Part shown: positions 57,154 to 64,000 of the stretch, piece after piece
Layout of the letters: each line of letters begins with the position of its first letter
Position numbering within the stretch: position 1 is the stretch's first letter
Assembly: GCF_009903625.1 (NCBI RefSeq)
Contig: NZ_CP047569.1
Coordinates: 1,954,501 to 2,018,500, forward strand
Direction: 5' to 3'
Source of the DNA: Microbulbifer sp. ALW1
Lineage (GTDB): Bacteria > Pseudomonadota > Gammaproteobacteria > Pseudomonadales > Cellvibrionaceae
Length of the DNA stretch: 64,000 nt
Made by a program: the position numbers and the translations under genes
The notes under the pieces: model-generated
The model's input: only the letters and a program-made list of their open reading frames with translations
Told to the model about the DNA's origin: nothing
The model's database searches: none

Positions 57154-58377
57154 TTAGATAACTTTGCCGAGCTGGAAGATGGGGAGGTACATGGCGATCA
57201 ACAGGCCACCTACTAGAATTCCCAATACAGCCATGATCATGGGCTCAAGGAGGGCAGTAAGATTGTCAACCATATTGTCCACAGCTTCTTCGTAAAAGTC
57301 TGCGGCCTTGCTCAGCATTTCATCCAGAGCACCGGTTTCTTCACCGATGGCGGTCATCTGGATTAACATGGGTGGGAAAAGCTTAGATGTGCTCATGGAA
57401 GTATTGAGCGGCACGCCAGTAGCAACAGTGTCACGAATTCTGAAGGTTGCTTCCTGATAAATTACATTACCTGTGGCGCCAGCAACGGATCTAAGTGCAT
57501 CAATCAGGGGGACACCTGCTGCAAAAGTTGTTGAGAGTGTGCGGGCATAACGTGCAGCAATTGAGTTGTAAGTGATCTGGCCGAGCACTGGAATTTTCAG
57601 TGCAAGTCGGTCGAAAAAGTGTGCCACTTTCTTGTTACGCTTTTTAATTTCAAGAGTGCCGCCAATGCCGATAACGATTCCAATAAAGGCTATGAGCCAG
57701 TTGGCTTGCATCCAGTCAGAAATTCCGAGCACGAACAGTGTAAATGCAGGGAGCTCTGCACCAAAGCCGGCAAAGGTTTCAGCAAAAGTGGGTACCACCT
57801 TAACGAGCAAAATAGCAGTTACAACAACAGCAACGATGACTACGGCAATAGGGTAGGTCATTGCTTTCTTGATTTTCTTCTTCAATGACTCCGTTTTTTC
57901 TTTGTAGGTGGCAATCCTTCCCAGCATGGTCTCGAGAGCACCCGATTGCTCACCAGAATCCACCAAGTTGCAGAACAGCTCATCAAAATAGAGTGGATGT
58001 TTACGCAATGCTTCGGCGAAGCTGGTGCCGGAAGCTACCTCATCCCTAATTTCAAGAATTAATTTTCTTAAGCTTGCGTTATCGCTACCATCGGCGACGA
58101 TTTCAAAGCTCTGAACTAGGGGTACACCAGCCTTGGTCATAGTTGCCAACTGACGGGTAAACAGCGCGATATCACCAGCTTTAATTTTCTTTTTACCGCC
58201 AAACAGAGGGGCGGATTTTTTCTGCACTCGATTGGCAATAATACCCTTGCGACGGAGATGGGCTTTCACCAGTGCGGGACTGGTGCCGCTTGCCTCTCCT
58301 TCGACCTTGTTGCCCTTGGCATCCACGCCTTTATATATATAGGTGGTTGCTACTGCACTGGCGGCGGCATTGGCCAT
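57154..58377 (-). CDS. pilC: Type IV pilus inner-membrane platform PilC
   Basis: Polytopic T2SF-domain protein connecting the motors to the fibre. Two T2SF repeats, with FTRQLATMTKAGVPL and YARTLSTTFAAGVPL as their starts, and four spans. Length 407. Base composition is less GC-rich than its neighbours over the middle. Confidence 0.97.
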   Translation of the reverse strand: MANAAASAVATTYIYKGVDAKGNKVEGEASGTSPALVKAHLRRKGIIANRVQKKSAPLFGGKKKIKAGDIALFTRQLATMTKAGVPLVQSFEIVADGSDNASLRKLILEIRDEVASGTSFAEALRKHPLYFDELFCNLVDSGEQSGALETMLGRIATYKEKTESLKKKIKKAMTYPIAVVIVAVVVTAILLVKVVPTFAETFAGFGAELPAFTLFVLGISDWMQANWLIAFIGIVIGIGGTLEIKKRNKKVAHFFDRLALKIPVLGQITYNSIAARYARTLSTTFAAGVPLIDALRSVAGATGNVIYQEATFRIRDTVATGVPLNTSMSTSKLFPPMLIQMTAIGEETGALDEMLSKAADFYEEAVDNMVDNLTALLEPMIMAVLGILVGGLLIAMYLPIFQLGKVI

Positions 58378-58427
58378 GGTGTAATTCCCGATTGTTATTG
58401 CTAATCTATAGTGTTGTCTTAAAGGGA

Positions 58428-60152
58428 TTAATCGTTAGTAACCCGGTTAGCTTCTTCCAGGCTGGTGACCCCCATCACCACTTTCCGCAATGCGGAGACG
58501 CGCAAGTTATTGAAACCTTCCTTGCGTGCTTGGTCGGCGATCTGAATTGAATTACCGCCCTCCATTATAATGCGCGAAATTCCATCAGTGATGCGAACCA
58601 CTTCATACACACCCACGCGTCCCTTGTAGCCTTTGGTACAGTGCTCACAGCCCACTGGCTGGAATATCTGCCATTCGCTTTTTGGGATGGTTACCGTATC
58701 AAATCCTTCATCTTGCAATACTTCGTCTGGAAGCTGTGCGGGCTTTTTACACTCGTTACAAAGGCGTCGCGCCAGGCGCTGGGCGATAATCACACTAACC
58801 GAGGTGGCGATATTGAAGGTGGGAACCCCCATATTCATCAGGCGGGTCAATGTTTCCGGTGCAGAGTTGGTATGCAGGGTCGATAGTACCAAGTGACCCG
58901 TCTGCGCCGCCTTGATCGCGATCTCGGCAGTTTCCAGATCCCGGATTTCCCCCACCATCACGATATCCGGATCCTGACGCAGGAAGGAGCGCAGTGCCTC
59001 AGCGAAATTCAAACCTACCTTGTTGGATACATTGACCTGGTTGATCCCCTCCAGGTTAATTTCCACCGGATCTTCCGCAGTAGAAATGTTGCGCTCCGGG
59101 GTGTTGAGAATATTCAGGCCGGTATACAGGGATACGGTCTTACCGGAGCCTGTAGGTCCAGTTACCAGAATCATACCTTGGGGCTGATCTAGCGCATCCA
59201 GGTAAATCTGTTTCTGTTCTTCTTCGTAGCCGAGGGCATCGATGCCCAGTTTGGCTGAAGAGGGATCAAGAATCCGCAGTACGATTTTTTCACCCCACAG
59301 GGTAGGCAGGCTATTCACCCGGAAGTCGATGGCCTTGGTCTTGGAGACCTTCATCTTGATCCGCCCATCCTGGGGTACTCGCCGTTCGGAGATGTCCATT
59401 TTGGACATTACCTTGAGTCGGGCTGAAAGGCGGCCGGCTAACTGGATTGGAGGGCGCGCTACCTCGTGCAAAATACCATCCGTACGCATGCGTACCCGAT
59501 AGATCTTTTCATAGGGTTCGAAGTGAATATCGGAGGCACCGGTACGTATCGCGTCCAAGAGCACCTTGTTCACAAAACGTACAACAGGGGCTTCGTCTCC
59601 TCCAGGCTCGTTATCTCGATCCTGGTCGGGTGTATCCCCCCCGTCCACATCTAGATTGTCAAGATCGTCGTCATCAAGCCCTTCTAGACCGCCACCCATA
59701 TCGCCGCTATTGGAGAGATAGCTTTCAATCGCTTTGGCTAGTTTATCTGACTCTACCAATACCGCTTCAGTGTTCAAGCCGGTATTGAAATTGAAATCGT
59801 CCAGTGCCGCGAGGTTGGTTGGATCCGCCACCGCAATAAAAAGGCGACTGCCCCGTTTGTAGAGGGGAAGAGCAAAATGCTTGCTGATCAATTTTTCATC
59901 GGCAACATCTTTGGGAAGCAGTTCGAAGTTGTAACTGCCTAGGTCATATAGAGGGCTGCCAAATGCCACTGCCGCACTGTTGGCCAGTTCTCTGCTTTTG
60001 ACCAGTTTGGATTCCACCAGGTGTTGGGCAAAACTCTGGCGTTCACGTTTTGCAGCCTCTAGTGCTGAGGCTGCTGTGGCTTCATCGATTACTTTGTCGA
60101 GCACCAGCCGCTTGGCCAGACCGCTCAGGGGGGGGCTGTTTGTGGAGCTCAT
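58428..60152 (-). CDS. pilB: Type IV pilus assembly ATPase PilB
   Basis: Hexameric extension motor. N-terminal GspE/MshEN domain, an acidic linker (GLDDDDLDNLDVDGG), Walker A GPTGSGKT, DPDIVMVGEIRD (Walker B), and the tetracysteine zinc site CNECKK ... CEHCTKGYKGR. Length 574. Divergent from pilA. Confidence 0.97.
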   Translation of the reverse strand: MSSTNSPPLSGLAKRLVLDKVIDEATAASALEAAKRERQSFAQHLVESKLVKSRELANSAAVAFGSPLYDLGSYNFELLPKDVADEKLISKHFALPLYKRGSRLFIAVADPTNLAALDDFNFNTGLNTEAVLVESDKLAKAIESYLSNSGDMGGGLEGLDDDDLDNLDVDGGDTPDQDRDNEPGGDEAPVVRFVNKVLLDAIRTGASDIHFEPYEKIYRVRMRTDGILHEVARPPIQLAGRLSARLKVMSKMDISERRVPQDGRIKMKVSKTKAIDFRVNSLPTLWGEKIVLRILDPSSAKLGIDALGYEEEQKQIYLDALDQPQGMILVTGPTGSGKTVSLYTGLNILNTPERNISTAEDPVEINLEGINQVNVSNKVGLNFAEALRSFLRQDPDIVMVGEIRDLETAEIAIKAAQTGHLVLSTLHTNSAPETLTRLMNMGVPTFNIATSVSVIIAQRLARRLCNECKKPAQLPDEVLQDEGFDTVTIPKSEWQIFQPVGCEHCTKGYKGRVGVYEVVRITDGISRIIMEGGNSIQIADQARKEGFNNLRVSALRKVVMGVTSLEEANRVTND

Positions 60153-60597
60153 TTTGGGAACTGATTACTATGTAAGTTTGTATGTTTGTTGTTCGTAGAG
60201 CAGTGTTGTATTGAGCATCAATATAACGAATAAAGGCTTGGCCGCCAATTACCCCAAGAGCCAATCTGTTCACAGCGTTAAGACGCAAATTTAATGTGAC
60301 TTGTTAAGGTTGGAGTTGTGCGATGAATTGGTAGTGGCGCAATTCGCCCCATTTGCTTCGAAGCTAGGCCTCTCATTCTCAACTGGATGTGACAATTTGT
60401 GTCACAGTTTGCCTATTACCTGCTTCTGGGTAGGAGGATTGGTCAATAAATATCCATTTTGTGGGTATTTCCCCCCCAGGTGCGGGGGGATAAGGCAATT
60501 TTCGCGCTTGCGCGTTTTGCCACAACCCCTGTATCTTAACTGCCGACTTCCTCACGGGATTTCACTAACAACAACAGTCTGTATGGAGACGGTTACA
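60153..60597. other. pilB-pilA divergent regulatory region
   Basis: 445 bp without a gene. Holds the palindrome at 60388-60406. A weak GG-N10-GC pair (AGGCAA ... GCGC, 60493-60507) could be a poor sigma-54 promoter for pilA, as in Pseudomonas, but the match is not strong. Confidence 0.4.
60388..60406. promoter_or_regulatory. 19-bp palindrome TGTGACA-N5-TGTCACA
   Basis: Perfect 7-bp half-sites 192 bp before pilA and 236 bp from pilB. The half-site TGTGA is CRP/Vfr-like, but the spacing (N9 between TGTGA and TCACA) differs from the N6 of CRP sites. Confidence 0.5.
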
Positions 60598-61014
60598 ATG
60601 AAAAAGCAACAGGGCTTTACTCTTATTGAATTGATGATCGTGGTAGCGATTATCGGCATTCTTGCTGCGGTTGCAGTTCCTGCTTATCGCGAGTACGTCG
60701 CTACCTCCTACGGCGGTGCCGCTATGAAAGGCGTAGCTGGATTTGTTGGCAAAGCGCAAGCTTGTATTGGTACCGGCATTGGCTGTAACACTCTTAACAC
60801 CGAAGTTGGTAACACTACTGAACTGACTGCGTCAGTTACTCTTGCTGAAGCAACTGCGTCAGTTCTGACTTGGGCCAATGCTGGCTGTAAAGTAGCGGCT
60901 TCTATTAGTGGTGACGGCCAGGTAGTTTATACCTCCAACACTGCGAACTCTTCTATTGCTACTGCCGCTCAGTGCTTGGAAGGTTCTACTGCGACTACCG
61001 ATACAAACCTGTAA
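60598..61014 (+). CDS. pilA: Type IV major pilin PilA
   Basis: Pilin of 138 residues. Short leader MKKQQG with cleavage before [20 protein letters not shown], glutamate 5 of the mature chain present. Four cysteines ([24 protein letters not shown]) allow two disulfides, more than the single C-terminal loop of many pilins. The domain is small and Thr/Ala-rich. Confidence 0.96.
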   Translation: MKKQQGFTLIELMIVVAIIGILAAVAVPAYREYVATSYGGAAMKGVAGFVGKAQACIGTGIGCNTLNTEVGNTTELTASVTLAEATASVLTWANAGCKVAASISGDGQVVYTSNTANSSIATAAQCLEGSTATTDTNL

Positions 61015-61070
61015 CGATTAGTTGTGAACGGTTAAGCTAACATTCAAATTTGACTTTGATATTTAGCTTA

Positions 61071-61100
61071 AAAAAAGCCCCGCAAATGCGGGGCTTTTTT
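61071..61100 (+). terminator. Rho-independent terminator after pilA
   Basis: AAAAAAGCCCCGCA / TGCGGGGCTTTTTT with a 2-nt nominal loop and T tract; 14 perfect pairs including the A/T flanks. Confidence 0.95.
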
Positions 61101-61607
61101 GTTTCGGGCTAGATGGTGAAATCAAATCGTGACATAAAGTATTCTTGCCAATCTTTCTTTGCGGGTAGACCATTACAACTGGTACGCCCTATATCATGTT
61201 TGGAATTGTGGATTGGCCCGGCAGAAAATATTTCCCGGTACGGATTACTACTTCTCCTTTCTCGATATTTTGGCAGATGTGCACCAACAATTTCCGATTC
61301 AAGCCCACGCTATTGCTTGATGTGGGAACTTGTCGCGTTCCCTCGAAACAGTGTCGATGGACGGCTGCTCTTGCCTAGCCACAAGGGCTATAACCCGGCA
61401 CCAACGTTGTAATTTGGCTTTACCGCGATTAAACGGGGCTTTTACGGCAGCAGATTGGCCTGCCGTTCGATGGTGTACATTGCGCCGAGGGCTCTCTGTT
61501 CTTGGTGCTATAGAATGAATTTTGTGCCTTTCGGCTGAATCCTCACCGTCTTCACACAAAGTGCACATATAATCCTTTGAATTTCTAAAATAAAAGGAAT
61601 TTGTGCT
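61101..61607. other. Gene-free stretch between pilA and the orphan gene
   Basis: About 500 bp, less GC-rich than average. Short frames on both strands lack family resemblance and ribosome sites. No tRNA or repeat seen. Near the end, TATAAT (61568-61573) is a probable -10 box for the next gene; no good -35 is visible. Confidence 0.45.
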
Positions 61608-62279
61608 ATGTCCGGCGGTGCCAACAAATCATTTTTAAGCAACCCTATCAGCTTTTTGAGAAATAACGTCCTGACTATCGACGTGCAGTCAATGGTGACC
61701 ACCCCCTCGCAAAACGGGGGTTTGGCCAACTACTCTGCGAAGCACAATCAGGGTGGGCTGGTTACCGTCAATATCGCCAAGGACCCTGTCAACAAGGGGC
61801 TGAAGAGCACTGGTTCCTCTGCGGTTGCCTATAAAGTGTCCGAGGCCAGTGGCGCTCCTTCGAAACATTCCCATCAGTTCTCCGCCTATTACTTGCCCTT
61901 TATGAACAACGATTTCCGGGTAATGAATCTCGGCAATGCGGCTGACTTCTTTTTTACCGATACGATGAACGGCTGCTCTTTTGCCTGCGGCGCGGGTAAC
62001 CCGCCAAAGATTGGGCACTTTAATCGTGTCTCCGGGCCGAATGACATGATTGACCAGAACGCGATCGATGGGGATATTTCTGGTCAGTTCCCGGGCGGCG
62101 TGCTGAAGTCCCTGAAAAAGACGGACTACAAAAATGATGTTGGCGAGGCGGCGTCTTTGGTGGGGGTCCGGACGAATGGTACTTGGGCGTTTTATTACCA
62201 GGTGTACTCCGTCGCCGGGGTGACCAAGACCGGTAAGGTGTATCAGATCGCCGATGGTATGCCTGCGACTGTCCGCTAG
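61608..62279 (+). CDS. Orphan protein of unknown function, possible Cys-His active site
   Basis: 223 residues, no signal peptide or membrane span. I do not recognise the family. The middle part TDTMNGCSFACGAGNPPKIG, followed by HFNRVSG, places a cysteine and a histidine in a way reminiscent of CNF-like deamidase or papain-like toxin folds (NGC-x ... H), but this is only a resemblance. AAGGAA lies before the ATG and TATAAT 35 bp upstream. Flanked by gene-poor DNA, which suggests later insertion. Confidence 0.7.
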   Translation: MSGGANKSFLSNPISFLRNNVLTIDVQSMVTTPSQNGGLANYSAKHNQGGLVTVNIAKDPVNKGLKSTGSSAVAYKVSEASGAPSKHSHQFSAYYLPFMNNDFRVMNLGNAADFFFTDTMNGCSFACGAGNPPKIGHFNRVSGPNDMIDQNAIDGDISGQFPGGVLKSLKKTDYKNDVGEAASLVGVRTNGTWAFYYQVYSVAGVTKTGKVYQIADGMPATVR

Positions 62280-62494
62280 TATCGGCAGAGTAAATTTCCA
62301 ACTTTTTTCGTTGCTTACCCTCACTGTACTTGTGAGGGTGGTACTTTCTCGTCGGTATATGACCTACCGAATAGCGCTAATCTCGGGAGTCTGTGACCGC
62401 TTGGACAGCCTGGCCTGGTGCACCAAGAATCCATTTCGCGCCAATCGAGACTAGACTTTAGGTGTTAACCAACGCTAACGAGGAGTCCCAGTCG

Positions 62495-62734
62495 ATGGCC
62501 ATGCGCACCCTGGAAACCGAATTTCCCGATCTCGCCGACAGTATCCGCCACCTGATTCAAGACAGTATTCAGTTCAAGACCGACAGAGACAATTACCACA
62601 AGCTGGATAAGGCCATCCGCGGTCTGGAAGAGCGCGGTGTGGCTACCGATGACAACCACTTCAATGAGCTGAAGATCCAGCGGGCCCACCTCAAGGATCA
62701 GTTGTATCGGCAGGCCAAAAGTCACAAGCACTGA
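62495..62734 (+). CDS. YdcH-family (DUF465) small helical protein
   Basis: 79 residues in a helical hairpin pattern: HLIQDSIQFKTDRDNYHKLD then FNELKIQRAHLKDQLYRQ, with the family's LK-x2-R-x2-LKD-x-LY ending. Function of the family is unknown. ATG 62495 is preceded by GAGGAG; a GTG at 62462 is less likely. Confidence 0.85.
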   Translation: MAMRTLETEFPDLADSIRHLIQDSIQFKTDRDNYHKLDKAIRGLEERGVATDDNHFNELKIQRAHLKDQLYRQAKSHKH

Positions 62735-62791
62735 CGGCCGGTTTTAGCCCGTTTGAGACCCGCCCTGTGAACTATGGTTCGGGGCGGTCGC

Positions 62792-63178
62792 TCAGAAGCG
62801 GGCTAGTTCGTCACGCAGGTCTTGTTCGAGATCCTTAGGCTCGGTAATCCAGACACTTTCATCCGATCCCGGAAAAACACCCACTTCGATTCCGTCCTTT
62901 TTCAGGCCCGGCAGCCAGCGGTTGAGGAACTGGGGCAGGGGAATGCTTCTGGGGCTCAGGTCCGCGTCGCTACCGGCATGCGCCTCGGCAAATTCGCTGC
63001 TGGGCCACACTGGCAAATAGTCAAAGCCGCCATCTTCGTCCGAGTGCAGCTTCAGAAAGTGCTCGTCGCTATTGATCAGTATCCACACTTCCCGCTCTTC
63101 ACCGACCAGGTCCAGAAAGTACTCGTAGCGTTCTTCGCAACTGAGGTCGAGAACGGCTTGGAGGTCATTGTTACTCAT
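62792..63178 (-). CDS. DUF2750 domain protein
   Basis: 128 residues, acidic, soluble. YLPVWPSSEFAEAHA and PLPQFLNRWLPGLKKDGIEV are typical of DUF2750, whose function is unknown. The ATG at 63178 starts with MSNNDLQAVLDLSCEERY; an earlier ATG at 63205 adds nine residues. Confidence 0.8.
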   Translation of the reverse strand: MSNNDLQAVLDLSCEERYEYFLDLVGEEREVWILINSDEHFLKLHSDEDGGFDYLPVWPSSEFAEAHAGSDADLSPRSIPLPQFLNRWLPGLKKDGIEVGVFPGSDESVWITEPKDLEQDLRDELARF

Positions 63179-63403
63179 TTTGGGGCCTGTGTTTTCAGTT
63201 GGCATTGGGCGGAGCCTACAGGGGATTGATCGACGGGTGAAGCCGGATTGTCGAGGAGTGGTCCTGTTATAACGTGGCTTTGGTGCGAACCGTCGATACT
63301 AATATGGTCGACGCCAAACAGTCGAGGCAATAGATTTTCCGCGAATATGTGCACAATGATACTCTCGCTCTTAAACATTCCCTGAATTCGGCAGGCAAAT
63401 ATT

Positions 63404-64000
63404 ATGGAAGATATCCTCGCAAACCCCATGGCGTTGTTGGTGATGGTGGGGATTGTCTCGATTGTCTGTCAGTACTTAGCCTATATGCTCAAGCTGCCGG
63501 CGATTTTGCCCTTGCTGCTGGCAGGATTGGTGCTGGGGCCGGTGACGGGAATTCTCGATCCGGACGCTCTGTTTGGCGACCTGCTTTTTCCGATTGTATC
63601 GCTGGCGGTTGCCATCATTCTGTTCGAGGGGGCGCTTACCCTCAAGTTTTCTGACCTTGCCGGGCACGGCACCATGGTGCGCAATTTGTGTACTCTGGGT
63701 GCCCTTGTGACCTTTCTGGTTGCGACGCCTGCTGCACACTATTTTCTCGGCATGCCAATGCAAATGGCCGCCTTGTTCGGCGCCATTGTCACGGTAACCG
63801 GGCCCACGGTGATTGTGCCCATGTTACGCACAGTGCGCCCGAATACCCGCATTTCAAATATTTTGCGCTGGGAGGGGATTGTTATCGATCCCATTGGTGC
63901 CCTGCTTGCGGTGCTGGTCTACGAGTACATCGTTGCGTTGCACGGTGCGCTGGAGCATACCCTGATCACTTTCCTCAAAGTCGTGGTTATCGGTTTTGGC
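63404..64000 (+). CDS. Cation:proton antiporter, 5' part
   Basis: First 199 codons of a CPA-type membrane antiporter, running off the window end. Spans such as MALLVMVGIVSIVCQYLAYM, then LPLLLAGLVLGP and VAIILFEGALTL, plus GAIVTVTGPTVIVPML and WEGIVIDPIGALLAVLVYE, match the Na+/H+ exchanger domain of NhaP-like proteins. A C-terminal TrkA-type regulatory region, if any, is outside the window. Confidence 0.9.
   Translation, partial: MEDILANPMALLVMVGIVSIVCQYLAYMLKLPAILPLLLAGLVLGPVTGILDPDALFGDLLFPIVSLAVAIILFEGALTLKFSDLAGHGTMVRNLCTLGALVTFLVATPAAHYFLGMPMQMAALFGAIVTVTGPTVIVPMLRTVRPNTRISNILRWEGIVIDPIGALLAVLVYEYIVALHGALEHTLITFLKVVVIGFG

Noticed and set aside
60493..60507. Sigma-54 promoter for pilA
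   Set aside because: GG-N10-GC spacing is met but the surrounding bases (AGGCAA, GCGC) match the consensus poorly; kept only as a note.
61113..61412. 99-codon frame after pilA
   Set aside because: No family similarity, no ribosome site; considered part of the gene-free stretch.

Overview
The window (64 kb, about 58% GC by eye) is chromosomal DNA of a gammaproteobacterium. Gene order matches Pseudomonas and E. coli in three conserved blocks: dcw/secA, suhB-trmJ-isc, and ndk-rlmN-pilF-rodZ-ispG-hisS-yfgM-bamB-der. A large secreted chitinase, a GH16-type lipoprotein, type IV pili and an elaborate sensor pair suggest a marine polysaccharide degrader of the Cellvibrionales (Microbulbifer-like). 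That genus guess is inference from gene content, not a database match.

Layout. 1-13 kb: the dcw cluster from the 3' end of ftsI through murE, murF, mraY, murD, ftsW, murG, murC, ftsQ, ftsA and ftsZ, largely with 4-bp overlaps; ddl is missing from its usual place between murC and ftsQ. 13-20 kb: lpxC, an M23 peptidase, secA, argJ and mutT. 20-26 kb: two inverted 118-bp repeat elements, then a minus-strand chitin/glycan group (NagX-like membrane protein, GH16 lipoprotein, multidomain GH18 chitinase) with a NagR-like palindrome upstream of the chitinase. 26-28 kb: a small helical protein and an acyl desaturase. 28-34 kb: a consensus sigma-54 promoter followed by about 120 nt of structured, terminated but non-coding sequence (candidate sRNA), then a PAS histidine kinase with a degenerate receiver, and a MASE1-PAS-GGDEF-EAL gene broken by a 1-nt frameshift.

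34-42 kb: suhB diverging from trmJ, then iscR-iscS-iscU-iscA-hscB-hscA-fdx-iscX, preceded by two abutting IscR type 1 sites overlapping a sigma-70 promoter. 42-52 kb: ndk, rlmN, pilF, rodZ, ispG, hisS, yfgM, bamB, der. 52-55 kb: a succinate-semialdehyde-type dehydrogenase, trmO and a membrane-anchored thioredoxin-fold protein. 55-61 kb: yacG, coaE, pilD, pilC and pilB on the minus strand, divergent from pilA. 61-64 kb: an orphan gene of unknown function, a YdcH-family protein, a DUF2750 protein and the 5' part of a cation:proton antiporter.

The main leads for new biology are the sigma-54-driven RNA locus at 28.4-28.7 kb, the family of long-armed intergenic inverted repeats (20.2, 20.4, 46.3 and 52.5 kb), and the orphan protein at 61.6 kb. 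No tRNA, rRNA, CRISPR array, IS element or prophage was seen.
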